64,000 nucleotides of DNA from Oasisia sp. SBJ-2009 (lineage: Eukaryota; Annelida; Polychaeta; Sabellida; Siboglinidae): the NCBI GenBank assembly GCA_964017155.1, contig OZ024860.1:47112051-47176050 (forward strand), written 5' to 3'. The notes below the pieces were generated by a model. The model worked only from the letters and a program-made list of their open reading frames with translations. It had not been told where the DNA came from and ran no database searches. Below are positions 10,713-23,230 of this stretch, one piece after another (positions within the stretch are counted from its first letter, which is position 1; each line of letters opens with the position of its first letter). Position numbers and translations under genes: made by a program.

Positions 10713-12558
10713 GTTGCCTCTGGAAAATTGTTGGTTGGCCATTTTTTGATTTGTTAGGAGAGGACATAAATTCCTCAAATGCCACACTGCCACACATGGA
10801 ACATACATTTGCTTTTTGTCCGACAAACGGTGAGCAAAACAAACCATTATCATGAACCCCCCAGTCTACTTTAACATTCTGGTGTTGGATGAGAGCGGCT
10901 GCTCGGGCAGAAATAGAACGTGATATTCACAGAATGAAGTGTCCTCAATCTGCGATGCAATTCCCACAATGATTGCTTCATATGCATTTAATTCCTGGCG
11001 TCGATTCCAAACCTTGCACATAATGTGTCGGTATTTATTTGAAAGCGCAAATGAGCTCGGGGAGAGTTAAATTTCGACTAATGCAAGAACGAGATGACAT
11101 GGGACGCGGCTGATTAAGTTCGAATGAGGCATTATAAGTGTAATTAGATGAAAGTCATTCCCGTGAAAAATCGCAGCACGAACTGCAGGTGGCACTGTCT
11201 TCACTGCCGGTAACTGCTCCAAAGGTATCCCAGATGTAGCGGCTGGTTGTGATCTGAAGCTGATAGCATTGGTACACTAAGATGCGCGTAGCGACTTTCC
11301 GGTTGAATGCTCGATGGCCTGCATTGTTGTCGATCGTGTATACGAGGAGTTGATTTCGTGATCGAGTACATTCGCGGCGACATGAACGACTGGTACGAGT
11401 GGTTTGAGCGTTGCAGGCGGTGTGACGATCGCTGTTGTGTTGATTTATTGTCCCGTGGCGATCGGTCGTTCGTCCATGTTGTTCCGTCTCACAGTAATAG
11501 CCGACATAGACGATTGTAACTTACTACAATGTAAACGAGTGGCTCCATCTCGGGGTTAGTGTCGAGTTACGGAGTATGACACGTTCGGTTGGTGGTCGCC
11601 AGTTCCGGTCAGGTGTTGTAGTAACCGCCGGAGGATGACGTTGACGTTGACGCGTCATGATAGAAAGACGATTGCAATCAGCTGCAATACCCCAGCGAGT
11701 GGATGGCCCCGGCGTAGCAAGATATGTAGACGCACGAGTTGTCGGTGGAGTATGTGGCGGCATCGCACGGGAAGACGAAGAAATTACGTAATGGGTCGCG
11801 TCGTTGCGCCCGAGTTCACATCGGTCAACGTCGGGCTGGTAGAGAGAGTTGAAGTTGACGAAATATATACATAGAAGTTGGGATTTGTTAATGCCCGATG
11901 GCATTTTAATCACCTGATCTTCAATAGTCTGACGCAGTAATGGCGTGAATCAATTTGCAGGGCGTGACATCCCAGCGAGGATATGTCGGTGCCCCACTTG
12001 TTTCAAGCCGATCGTGGTTGTTAATATCAGGCTTAGCGTCTTCTCTAGTGACAGCTGTCACGTATACGGTGTCGTGTGATACATTTCTGCTACGACGACA
12101 TGATGGTGTATGTCGTCTCCCGGCACTTACGCGTTTCTGCCGACCACGGGGCATTGCGGCGTGATAGTTGCATTTGCATTAAAAAAACATAATGACGAGG
12201 TTCTTGGTTCGTGTTCAATACAAAGATGACATCGAGAAGGGAAGATGTTATTTCTATAACGCTAGGCAAATGTGGTTGATTGCGTAAATTCACTTCCCCT
12301 GCCCCATGGAATATGTTATGATTGGAGAGCTACCCCCTGCAGAGAGCGGTGTAGATGGTGAGTGGAAGGGGATCTTAAAGGTGACACATTTGTGGATGGT
12401 TAGCCCTTGCTGCAGAGGGGAATGCATTGGGGGAACTCTCTCGCCCTGCTTTGACTTGACGTTGTTTTGAACTCGTTGTATCTGGCATAAACATGCATAA
12501 TGTTAAACAATATGCCTTAGAATACAAAACATTATTATTCTGTTCTCTTCTATAATAG
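10713..12558. other. intergenic; possible small first exon at 12131-12154
   Basis: Mostly without recognisable features. On the minus strand an ATG at 12154 opens eight codons (MPRGRQKR) that run straight into a perfect GTAAGT donor, which could be a first coding exon. No partner exon was found, so it is only a candidate. The 11.3-12.1 kb part is CpG-richer than its surroundings. Confidence 0.25.
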
Positions 12559-12672
12559 ATTGAAGCCAGTCCATTGCACCTGAACGACCCACAAGTCCGT
12601 GACCTTGAGCAAATCCTGTGGAAACAGAAGGTTGACTGCATTAGCCAAGATCAGTCATTGAGCCAACAGCAG
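12559..12672 (+). CDS. exon 1 of 4 seen: plus-strand gene with coiled-coil-like stretch
   Basis: Four short exons at 12559-12672, 14837-14957, 16015-16089 and 17002-17094 are each bounded by AG and GT and join in one frame. The phases agree at every junction (0, 1, 1, then 1). This exon is 38 codons (begins IEASPLHLNDPQVRDLEQIL). The joined product (about 134 residues) has no stop. Its third exon is rich in charged heptad-like sequence (EQRNELSDRISTLEENG), suggesting a coiled coil, and the last two exons are symmetrical 1-1 exons that could be gained or skipped without frame change. I do not recognise the family. First and last exons of the gene were not found; both ends are open. Confidence 0.6.
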
Positions 12673-12748
12673 GTATTTAGTCATACATCAACATAATTAT
12701 TTTGTTCCATGTATACATTTTGAGTCATAAATGAGCTTTATCTAAATA

Positions 12749-13779
12749 AAGGGTTGGGTCCAAATACATATTTTGGGATCAAATACAAATATAACTCAGC
12801 CAAAACAAATACAAATATATACTTTTAAAGATTTAAGTAAAAATAAACCAATTCAAATACAAATATACTTCCATTTTTGATTAAAAAACATTGCCATTTT
12901 TGTAATTCGATTCAAATACGACTCAAATACGTGGACTGTGTTTCCATTATAGTTCAAGTTTATCACAGTGGGTGGTATTTTGTCTAATCCTAACTGGACA
13001 TATCACTTCAAAATTGTGGCAAAATTGATTTCATAGAAGGTTGAAAATTATTATTTGGTGAAAGGTGATTTACAGTAAAGGTAGTCAGGTTGGCAGGCAT
13101 TACATGTGATCATAAAACAGAAATGTTGATACTGACAATGTATTTGAAAAAGTACTTGAAAGTTTCAAAAACGTTACAAATGTTGACCCCATGCCTGGTA
13201 AAGACAAAGGTTCATTAGTCCATCAAAATTGTTAGCATTGATTAGGGTCACTGTTCCTACAAAGGCTTGATTGACTGCTGTAGACTAATTGGTAGGCAGT
13301 TTATTAGAATTTCATTATCTGTACTACTGTAACAACTAGTGGGTAGCTCTTCCCCTGCACTGTACGAAACCTAGGTTCCTTTGTCTTTGCCCAGGATGTT
13401 TACACAGCAGGGTTCTTTGACGCACATCACCTATGAATACCTAGCTTTATGGCATATGGATAAGCTTCACTGGCTTCCCATTCATTCATTAATGTTAATG
13501 TTTGACTAGCTTCACTGTAGGCCAACTTTCTCAGCGCCATCTACCCACTGTTGACCAGGTATGAAATACATTCTGTCATGACTTCTGAGCCAGTTTATGT
13601 CAGGCAATGTTTTACCCTTTGTTGGTAATTTGTATATGTATTTGATTGTATTTGCAAATACTTTTCAATACAGACCAAATATCAAATACAAATACGCACC
13701 CTTTTGTGATTTTTAATTAAAACACAAATATACAAAAGTTTAGTATTCAAATAAAAATTCGTATTTGAACCAAACCCTG
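12749..13779. mobile_element. hAT-like non-autonomous element with TIRs and 8-bp target duplication
   Basis: The left end AAGGGTTGGGTCCAAATAC and the right end GTATTTGAACCAAACCCTG are imperfect inverted repeats whose right-hand copy reads CAGGGTTTGG, the form typical of hAT ends. The flanks are TCTAAATA (12741-12748) and TCTAAATC (13780-13787), an 8-base duplication with one mismatch, again as for hAT. The 1,031-bp interior has no transposase; it is rich in CAAATACAAATA words. It sits inside the intron between exons 1 and 2 of the coiled-coil gene. Confidence 0.8.
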
Positions 13780-14836
13780 TCTAAATCCATTGTTCAAATA
13801 AATGATTTCATAGATATTTAAATATGTTAATATTCCATATGAGTATACATCATATCAATCAACATTCCAAAGCAAATGTGTACTTGGGAGGGAGAATACG
13901 AGTATAAACTGTGCAGCATCTATGGACTATTATTATTAACATTGTTATGAAAAGAAACTAATATTGTTGTGTTGCGTTAGTGTGAATTTCTACCATGTGA
14001 ATTTCCCATTTATGATCACTAATGTTTACTTTGTTTTACACTGCTGTAAATGTGCTTGAAATATCAACACAACATATATTCTTGTTTGCATTGACAAATC
14101 TCTGTATATTATCTGAGATTGACCAGTGTACTTGCATTACATCATAATCTTTATTAAATCATTTTAAATTTCTTTATTTTCTGGATTGATTTCTAGAAGA
14201 GAATTCATATAACAATCAGTCAACATTCTTAAATACATAAATGCATAAGCTAAACGTGCATCACCCCCTTAAGTATCAATGTAAGAATACTCGTTCCATT
14301 ATGCAGTGTCTTGATGTATGTTGCAACATTAATTAGAAGTCTCTCCTCTGAATGGTACATTTCATGGTTAGGTCAGAAAGTAAAACTCTGCTTAGTGCAA
14401 GGCCCTTGCTGTTCATCCGCTATTTTGTAGCAACATGTTTATTTATAGATACGAGAAAGGACTGTTTCTATGTTTGTAGTCGTTTTGCAAGCATCTGCAC
14501 AATGAGCAATATGTCAGCTGTTGTCATATCAGAAATATTATTATAATCGTAAAATTTGACACATCATTCTTAGTAGACTATATGATTGTATATTAAAATT
14601 GTTAACTTGTATTATGATGTTTAGGTGCATAACGACAAATGATTGCCAAAACTACTGTAGTAGGTCATACAGAAATAATTAGAATTAAAATAACGTATTT
14701 GATATCTTATATTTTATATAGGATTTTTGGTTGGTCGACATTATACGTACATATGTATACATGACAGTGTGCATGCATATTAATTTACATTATTTACAAA
14801 CATATCATTCCATAATCGTGGTTTTGTTATTTTTAG
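13780..14836. other. remaining intron sequence, AT-rich
   Basis: The right-hand target duplication (13780-13787), then plain intron. No further feature seen. Confidence 0.5.
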
Positions 14837-14957
14837 TTGGCCAAAATTGTTGCGTTTCTCACTGCCCTGAATAACACAAACAGTGAATTCCATGTGGATG
14901 TTGACTGTCTGAACGTCCGCGTGGACAGAGAACTCATCAGAACAGATGAATTGCAAG
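14837..14957 (+). CDS. exon 2 of the coiled-coil gene
   Basis: Follows a polypyrimidine acceptor (TTATTTTTAG) and ends at CAAG|GTTCGT. 121 bases, entered in phase 0 and left in phase 1. Encodes a segment beginning LAKIVAFLTALNNTNSEF and ending in RTDELQ. Confidence 0.6.
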
Positions 14958-16014
14958 GTTCGTTTATACTATTAATATGGATATTTGAGATAGTTAAGGA
15001 CTTGCTTCCAGTGTCAGTTTAAAATAAATCTATAATCATAAATTAAACATTGGCGTTATCGTAACCACAATAATAGAATATTCATGGGTTGACTATTACA
15101 TTTTCATCTGGTGTTCTGTGACAAAAGAAATATTCAATTGCTTTTTGTAATATTATGGGCAAATACTACTGCCAAAGCTAGTGTTGTGAAGATATCGCTA
15201 CGCAGGCAGTATAAAACACATGCAAACATATCCACTAAACTTTGATTAAAATCTAAGCAACTGCAAACTGACGCCAGTTTTGTTGAACTGTGGGAATAAC
15301 AACACGTCATAAATGTTTTCTCTTTGGTAAATTAATAATTTATGTTGATCACATGACAAGTGTGAACACATCACTATGTTTATAACTTGACAATATGTAT
15401 GTTGAATGTATTGAACTATGAAAACAGTACTAGTGATACAAGTCACCAGCTGACCCCAACCATGGAGCAACGTACCTCTTGTATAGACCATCAGATGCTT
15501 TGATACATTGACTCAGAACATACAGTGCTCCAACATAACAAATCATCTAACATAATAACTATATTGTTCCTTTAGAAATATGTTTTCAGTTGGAAAATAA
15601 GACACAAGTGGTTGAAGTATGTAAAAGTATGTAAACAACTTTGCACCCATGAGGAAATACTTAGTTAATTAACATATAAGCTAGTAATAGTTATATTACG
15701 GTAAATCAAATATGAATCTACACAATATTTCCACACATTATATCCAAGTATGTCAATTACGTATACACTGCATGCCCTGCAATGAGATCTTATATGAATT
15801 TTTTTTGGTTTGGATAACACAATCAATTATAATTTACTCCTGACCGCAACCTTTAAAATGTAATTTGTGTCATTCTCTGTGAGTCTGTGAGATGGCCATT
15901 CTAGAACAATACAAACATATAGTTATTTCTACCACATTGTCTTTCTATATAAGTTGATAAAGGGTCTGAAATGTTATGTAAGAACATTTGACCTGTGGTG
16001 TGTTTTCTCAACAG
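14958..16014. other. intron, no other feature
   Basis: AT-rich; nothing recognised. Confidence 0.5.
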
Positions 16015-16089
16015 AGCAGCGCAATGAACTGTCTGACCGGATTTCTACTTTGGAAGAGAACGGTGAAACTTCCGGTAAACAGAACACAG
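16015..16089 (+). CDS. exon 3 of the coiled-coil gene
   Basis: Acceptor TTTTCTCAACAG, donor ACAG|GTAAGC. 75 bases, phase 1 on both sides. The encoded peptide is acidic and heptad-like, ending in a Gly/Thr/Asn-rich tail. Confidence 0.62.
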
Positions 16090-17001
16090 GTAAGCTAGTC
16101 TCCAAACACACCTGGCAAATCTATCCATGATATTCTCATAATGTTTGCACAGAGAATGAAAATTCAAATAACTAAATGTGGAGTCTGAAAATAGTACACC
16201 ATTCTAAACGTTTTGGATATACAGCTCACAGGTGTATGGATAAGGTTCACAGGTGTATTTATAATATTCACCGGAGCTGAGATAAATTTACAGGTGTACA
16301 TATGAAGTTCGCTGGAGCTCAGGTAATGTTCACTGAAGTCCGAGAAAATTCACTCGAGTTGTCACAGGTCATACTTGCAGTCCCCTACTCTACCGTTGGA
16401 AGCCTCAGAGAAGTAGAGTTTCTCATTTGTATAACGTTGCTTTGTTTGTCACAAGATCATTGCCCTCGTGTTCAGCCCCCAAACAAGAGGCTAGGAGACT
16501 TACTCTTATCTTCTGATGTCTGATGAAAGTAATGATATGGTTCATAGCTGGCATGTCAAATCAGCGGCAGAACTTGACAAGTCACACATAACCAATGTCA
16601 ACTGCCACAGATACAACAGTTGTGGACTGGTAGAAATGTCACTGGATTGGTAAAGAAAAAAGTAAAACGTCATCAAAAATCAAATGTTGTCAGATATGCC
16701 TTGAAAATGGATGGCGGACATGTGTTTGTAATTTACTTTGGGTCAGCAAACACTCAACTGGCTTGAGTGAGTAGCATGCACGTGTTCACCAACAGATTTG
16801 ACTGCCAATAAAAGTAATCCTCACATTTCGAAATGCTAAGACTTATGTGAGAGCGTGATTTGCATTCGTGTGTAAATTGCCATGTTAGTTAAACTTCAGT
16901 CTTTGTCGTGGTCGCTAATTTTGCTAGTGCACAGTAAATATTATGAAAATAATATGCATGTATTCGCCATTTACAACATAGTCAAGGTTTATATATTTCA
17001 G
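16090..17001. other. intron with short local repeats
   Basis: At 16225-16340 a short word of the form TTCACAGGTGTA/TTCACCGGAGCT recurs about every 25-30 bases. Nothing else recognised. Confidence 0.45.
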
Positions 17002-17094
17002 CATACCAACCACAACCACATATCCAGCAAGAAGTTCCTTCACGATTTGATGCATTGGAAAGGACTGCTGCCGAAAATCAAAACCTCATGAATG
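17002..17094 (+). CDS. exon 4 of the coiled-coil gene
   Basis: Acceptor ATATATTTCAG, donor AATG|GTACTG. 93 bases, phase 1-1. The start is Gln/Pro-rich, then FDALERTAAENQNLMN, again heptad-like. Later exons would lie downstream, where MITEs, a (TA)n tract and an assembly gap intervene. Confidence 0.58.
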
Positions 17095-17270
17095 GTACTG
17101 TGTGAACATATACAATATGTCTCATTTGGCAAATATGAAGAGCCATTATAATCAAACCAATATACTGTGTGACAAGCTGCGATTGACAGTAATGAATATG
17201 ACTAATTGACTAACAATTTGTGTTATGCTTAAGTAACGGTGACAATTGGTAATATCTGACCTCTAAACTA

Positions 17271-17589
17271 GCCCGCACACCGCGAAGGTTCGCTCACGAC
17301 GCGCTCACGACGCGCTAAAGACCCAAGCGTCTTTAGGTCTTCGTGAGCGAGTTTTCGCGGTGTGCGCGACGCGCTCACGACGCGCTAAAGACCCAAGCGT
17401 CTTTAGCTCTTCGTGAGCGAGTTTTCGCGGTGTGCGGGCTCCTCAAGACCGTCTCGAGGCCTCGCGAGCGCGTCGTGAGCGAGTCTTGAGGATCAAACAT
17501 GTTTGATTTTTCTGAAGCGTCTTGAGGTGTTTTTATCTCGTCTTGACCTCGTATCGACCGCGTCTTGTCTCAAAACTTGGTGTGCGGGC
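17271..17589. mobile_element. palindromic MITE-like element with nested tandem hairpins
   Basis: The outer ends GCCCGCACACC and GGTGTGCGGGC are perfect inverted repeats. Inside, a hairpin (CGCTCACGA...TCGTGAGCG, with CTAAAGAC/GTCTTTAG nested) occurs twice in tandem at about 17297-17366 and 17367-17438. The inner pair AGCCCGCACACCGCGAA (17270) and its reverse complement (ending 17440) is also perfect. No coding capacity and no clear target duplication. Confidence 0.7.
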
Positions 17590-17983
17590 AATTTGCGGTC
17601 GAGACGAGACACAAAAATCCCATTTGCCTATGAGGAGCGGGTATGAAATCACATGATACATCGTACAGAGTTGAATATGGCCGATACTTGGTCAAAACAA
17701 GTTGAGACATATTGGCAAACATTTCCGCTATTGTATGACATAGCTGATAAGCATTATCTCAATCATGTTTTAAAAGAAAGGACATTTCTGGAGATTCCGT
17801 AGGTAATAAAACGCCGGTATCATACTAGTATTACAGCCAGTAATCATGGGTCTAGTGATGTTTTGGCCATTTGTACCAAAAACGTCTTATCAAATATTAC
17901 AGTACGTTGCTATTTATAAGCTAAATCTGTAACTGTAACAAATATTATCATGTTTCAAGATGAAACAGTTGGAGATCACACCT

Positions 17984-17985
<2 letters not shown>

Positions 17986-18075
<90 letters not shown>
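17986..18075. repeat. (TA)n microsatellite
   Basis: About 90 bases of alternating TA with one TGTATG interruption. Confidence 0.97.
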
Positions 18076-18637
18076 CGTATATACATAGATATTCAAGATT
18101 CAAGATTCAAACACTTAATTGTCCGTTTAAAAACATATTAAAAACGGAAATGTGTCTTCAGTCACACATAAAATGACAGTAATAAAAACATTGGTGAATC
18201 ATATAGGGCCTACAGTTGTCAGTACACAATAAAATGATAGTAAGTTTAGTCATCACTAAAATAGGTAAAGTATAATAATAATTTGCGAATAAAAATAGCT
18301 ACTAATATAAATAAATAAATAAGCATGTATAATTTATTAAAATGGGTCTCTGATAGGAGACAATAACATTAGTAATAACGTAATACTAAAATTGATAAAT
18401 AAATTAGATTAAATAAAGAGTTACCATAAGAATATGAGACACATAAAATGTAAACATTAATTAATGCCTCGTTGAAAACAAAACATTATCATTTAGTATT
18501 TAAAATTTAAATGGCAGAGGGTACAAACGATTTTTTGAAGAGGTTCTTTTTTGCTAATGGAACTTTTAAACGTCTCCCTGATGGCAGTTTCTGAAAGGCT
18601 TGATTCAGATGATGGGCAGGATCATAGAGAATTTGTG
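18076..18637. other. AT-rich spacer, no gene seen
   Basis: No supported exon; the open frames here run into the run of N. Confidence 0.5.
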
Positions 18638-18837
18638 NNNNNNNNNNNNNNNNNNNNNNNNNNNNNNNNNNNNNNNNNNNNNNNNNNNNNNNNNNNNNNN
18701 NNNNNNNNNNNNNNNNNNNNNNNNNNNNNNNNNNNNNNNNNNNNNNNNNNNNNNNNNNNNNNNNNNNNNNNNNNNNNNNNNNNNNNNNNNNNNNNNNNNN
18801 NNNNNNNNNNNNNNNNNNNNNNNNNNNNNNNNNNNNN
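18638..18837. other. assembly gap (200 N)
   Basis: Exactly 200 undetermined bases, probably a fixed-size placeholder, so the real distance is unknown. Confidence 0.99.
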
Positions 18838-18914
18838 ATATTGTATCTGCTACACACAGTATTAACAAACAAAAACACCTCCAAGAAAGAAAGTGTTATA
18901 TGAATAGTAGTATT

Positions 18915-19204
18915 TTATTTAAAAAAAACATTATGCTGTGTTTGTGTGGGTTTATGTTTAATTAAAAAACAAATTACGTCAAGCGTTTTTCCATACAACG
19001 TGATGCATTTAGAAGGACATTTGATATATTGTTTGTCGCCCGTGTCATGACACATCTTTATAACAATGCGAAGACAATACAAAACAATAGTTTTCCTGCA
19101 GCACGTTGACCCTACCACGACTTTCTCCTGACACCCGCAGTCACCGGCTAAAGCCAGCAGCGCCAGACAGACGGATAGAAGGACGACGTGTGCACGCATT
19201 GTGT
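18915..19204 (-). CDS. small secreted Cys-rich peptide exon (copy 1)
   Basis: A minus-strand exon follows the acceptor TTTTCTTGCAG; five bases later an ATG opens a signal peptide (MRAHVVLLSVCLALLALAG, cleavage likely after Gly19). If unspliced, the frame continues to 18915 and gives a 94-residue product with about ten Cys after the signal. An internal GTAGGG could instead be a donor. A close relative of the signal exon lies at 23896. The matching first exon and promoter are probably at 20633-20701. The mature family is not recognised; a secreted peptide is inferred from the signal sequence only. Confidence 0.5.
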
Positions 19205-19439
19205 CTGCAAGAAAAGCGAAACCGATAGTAACACATCACATTCGATTACTTATTAGACCTAATATTATTTTGCAATGGCTCGATATAACGAAATGGCTTC
19301 TTTCCTACAGATTGGATCAAAGCGATTGTCACAACAAAGTTTTGTCAACCGATTCGATTTCATATAGGACAGATGCCTTTGAACACGCTCGCAATATGCT
19401 CACTTCAACATAAGCTTGAGTTGGACCGGTTGTTATCAT

Positions 19440-19530
19440 ATATCTCTCTCCCCTGTCTCTCTCACTCAATATCTGTCATTTTCCCCCTCCTCCTCTCTCC
19501 CCCTCATTCCCCCTCCCACCCCCCTCTCTC

Positions 19531-19580
<50 letters not shown>
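19440..19580. repeat. (CT)n-rich microsatellite
   Basis: Pure TC from about 19538 to 19580, preceded by a C/T-rich lead. A similar tract lies at the equivalent place in the second unit (24136-24335). Confidence 0.95.
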
Positions 19581-19583
<3 letters not shown>

Positions 19584-20632
19584 CACCAACACCGATTTAC
19601 AGTTATACTTACTTTGATAGAGCGTCGTTTAATATTCAGGTGATGATAACGAATGAGCTAAAATTATATTTTCGGAAGAAGTAGACGATTGGAATGAATT
19701 TGAAGTTCATCTTGGCTACAAAATATTGCGATCATATAAACATTGGATATAAACCAACAATACGCACATACTGGAAGCGAGGAATCCTCTAGAAACCTGA
19801 GGGGCTTATACGGAGCACCAGCAATTAATTAATTAATAATAGTTTTGAGCAATACATGGAGCACCACCAATTAATTAGTTAACACTAGTTTGGAGCAACA
19901 CATGGAACACCATCAATTAATTACATAACAATAGTTTATCTCTGTTCTGTACAAATACAGATACTGCCTGCAAGTAAAATTAATTGATCTTCGACATTGT
20001 GACTATAAATGTCATTTGAACATGGTGTAGTGATTTTGGGCATAATGAATGAGTACAAATTGAAATAAATATAGTGAACAATAAAACGAAATTGGTGCAA
20101 ACTTAAGAGCTAACCTAAATACAAACAACCTGACCCTCATAACACATCCCCAAAAAGGAGACGTACACTTATTCCCATAGGGTAAGTATAACGTACTAGT
20201 CAAGTAACCCATGGATTCTTTGGGGAACAAGACCGTCAACTGGGATACATATTCTAACTGAGATATGGTGGCCTTGCATTGAATATACATAGGTTGTCCA
20301 GTTAAAACTGATGATGTACATAACTTAAATCTTAGGGAGCGCTTCAAAAGTGTTGTACACTGGACCAGATATGACAAAACACCAAATTATTCGCTGTGAA
20401 ATCTAACAAACGTTTTGTTATCATAATTATAAATACATAAAATAGAACACACTGCAATTGTCTCACACTTGAATCCCATTCAAATTGAATACTTGGTATG
20501 CTACAATGTTATATTACTTATCTATTTCGCACACATTTCTGTTAAGTTTATTAAGATAAAACGGCATATCTAGATTAAAATGTCAGAGTCGCGGGCTAAA
20601 CATAATCAGCTGTGACACGTAAACGTTCTTAC

Positions 20633-20701
20633 CTGAACGTGATCTTCGTAGCTCATGCAGCAGCCAACTGAAGAAAGAGCAGGAGTGTGTTGTTTAAATA
20701 A
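20633..20701 (-). promoter_or_regulatory. TATA-like promoter and first exon (copy 1)
   Basis: On the minus strand a TATTTAAACA box (20691-20700) is followed some 35 bases on by a short exon ending at the donor CAG|GTAAGA (exon end 20633). An ATG at 20656 opens an eight-codon frame to the donor; joined to the signal-peptide exon at 19204 it would be out of frame with MRAHVV, so the exon is more likely 5' untranslated with a short upstream frame. Confidence 0.5.
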
Positions 20702-20729
20702 TCAGAAGAAATGTCACGTGTGGCCGTTG

Positions 20730-20732
<3 letters not shown>

Positions 20733-20789
<57 letters not shown>
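20733..20789. repeat. (TA)n microsatellite
   Basis: Uninterrupted TA tract just upstream of the promoter of copy 1. Confidence 0.97.
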
Positions 20790-20792
<3 letters not shown>

Positions 20793-21402
20793 CTCTACTA
20801 TTTATTTGGTGGCGTATGTTGGAAAACTGCCAGTTCCATCAACTTACTACTCGACTTGATTTAGTTAACTTAAAGACATAAACCAAACCATTTCCTCGGT
20901 CTCCTCCCAAATGTCACGCCCCGCCCTGTCCTATCTGTTACGGATCTCGTCTAATTGATGAGAACAACTACTTTTGTTCAGTTGAGTAAAATATGTCTGA
21001 TACGCTTCTTTAGTTTACAGCATGCCTGATGCACTCTCCTGAATGTTAAAAGTGTTGACCCAATTTCTGGGTGTCTGATATACAATCACGTCCGGAAACA
21101 CAACTGCATCTGAAACGTGCGATCAACGCGATATTACAACAAGGGCGAAGGTACGTCAACATTATACAAAGTAAAATGACTACATTGTACGTTGTAAAAA
21201 AAACCAGTATAATTCGTTGTGTATAAACACATTCATCGACAGGATTGTAGATACGCTTTTATTTTGTTTCCGCTATGAAGAATATTTGGAATTGGTTACT
21301 GTCAAACAACACGAGGCGTTGTTGTAGACGCGATCAAAAAAAAGTGTCCAATATTGTGACGGTGTAACTTTCTCTCTGTCACCCGTAAGGCTCGCAATAG
21401 TT

Positions 21403-21404
21403 TG

Positions 21405-21443
<39 letters not shown>

Positions 21444-21452
21444 CGTGTGTGC

Positions 21453-21521
<69 letters not shown>
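21403..21521. repeat. (TG)n-(TA)n compound microsatellite
   Basis: TG tract, GTGC interruptions, then about 64 bases of TA. Confidence 0.97.
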
Positions 21522-21524
<3 letters not shown>

Positions 21525-21599
21525 GCGTGCGTTTGTGTGTGTGGATGTATATGCGTTATATAGGTTTGCATGATATTTGCATGGTTATGTGGAACACCT

Positions 21600-22003
21600 T
21601 CAATTAAATACGTGACAATAGTTTATTTGGTCTATACAGACACATGCAAGTTATATATTTTGACTACAAAAGGCATTGGAACATGGTATTGGGCATAATG
21701 AATGAGTAAAAAAGTAAATAAATAATAACGAAAAAAGTGAAAGTATCGTAATCCCAAGAGCGAAAATAAATACAAACTTTCTCAATGATATCCCCGAAAA
21801 GACCGATATACCTATTCACATTCACATACATGTTAAGTAGCAGTCGACTTACCCAGCGATTGTTTTGGGAAACGGCAGTCAACCTTGCTCAAACGTTTGA
21901 CAATTGTGATCCCACTGCCCTGAATACATATTCTAGCTGAGTTGTGGTGGCCTTGCATTAGGTATACATAAATTGCCCAGATAAAAACATATCTGTGCTA
22001 ATA

Positions 22004-22034
<31 letters not shown>

Positions 22035-23230
22035 ATACAATATCTATATAGCGCCATAATCACACGGTGCTCTATGGCGCTTTACAGTTCACATTAATAA
22101 TAATGTCCATATATTAAATCATAGAGAGAGGCTTAGTAATCTTATGCACTGGACATGATATGACAAAACATCAAATAATATGCCCTGACATTTACTAAAA
22201 CTATTGTTGTCATAATTACAAACACAGAAAATAGAATAAATCGCAATTGCCCAACATTTGAATCCAAGCCCAAAGACAACCCAAATATTCAAGCAACAGT
22301 AACATATGCAATAACTAGTTTCTACTCATCCTATGATATAGTTATCGATGGCATAATTATCTTTACGATGATATCCAACGCTTAGAATAGGTGACAACGT
22401 TTAGAATAGTTGAAATCTACAAACCATCTTAAATTACACACAGAATACAAACAGGGGGCACATGCATAGAGAAAGAAATGACTGCTAATTATATATAATA
22501 TTTATAATGCTACCTCGGCTTGTCTTTCTTGCCATCGTCATGGAATTACGTCGCTTGACGTTCTCTTGCGATCCTTATTTATAAGTCGTTTTTTCTTTTA
22601 AATTCAGTTTAAACTGAACAAATATTATGTTATAATATTGATCCATTTCGCACATATTTCTGCTAAGTTTATTAAGATAACACGGCAAATTTAGTTAAAA
22701 ATATAAGAGTCGCGGTCTAGACATAATCAGCCGTGAGACGTGAACTTCCTTACCTGAATGAGATCTTCGCAACTCATGCAGCAGCCAATTGAATTAAGAG
22801 CAAGGAGTTTGCTGTTTAAATAGCCAGAACAAAATTGGCAGTTGTCACGTGCTCTACCATTTATTTGAAATAAATAAGCTACGTCAGAGCTTTCCTCCCG
22901 AAAGCCACACCCGCCATCAATTTAGCCGCATGTCTCAAGCACTTTCACACTTCATGGATAACGCTCCTGAAGGTGTGGGAACAAATCTAATTGTTTGGTG
23001 TTTGATTTACAATCACAACCGGAAATACAAAGAAATCTGCATCTGAAACGTGCGAAACAAAAAGGGCGAATCTACGTCATCATTACACTGAGCACAATCA
23101 TTATATTGTAAAAACCAAAACAGTGTCATTCGGCTGCGCATAGACACCAAAGTCGACACGATTGTAGATCCGCGCATATTTTGTTTTAGCTATGAACAAC
23201 ATTTGGAATTGTTTACTCTCAAACAATTCG
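21600..23230 (-). repeat. second, partial copy of the signal-peptide unit
   Basis: Matches the stretches around 19980-21290 and 24640-26530: the block around 21664-21960, the region to 22260, the promoter/first exon (22754-22823) and the block at 23040-23230. No signal-peptide exon was found next to it on its own side, so the unit is incomplete or shares the exon of a neighbour. An (AAT)n tract lies at 22003-22027. Confidence 0.6.
22754..22823 (-). promoter_or_regulatory. TATA-like promoter and first exon (copy 2)
   Basis: Same layout as at 20633: CTATTTAAAC box at about 22814-22823, short exon with ATG, then donor CAG|GTAAGG with exon end at 22754. Confidence 0.5.

Noticed and set aside
18507..18965. 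Frames across the run of N
   Set aside because: They consist largely of undetermined bases.
21664..21882. Conserved frame in the tandem units (MTAV/MTAF...QNNRWV)
   Set aside because: Follows from the unit duplication; lies in apparently intronic or 3' sequence with no domain or splice evidence.
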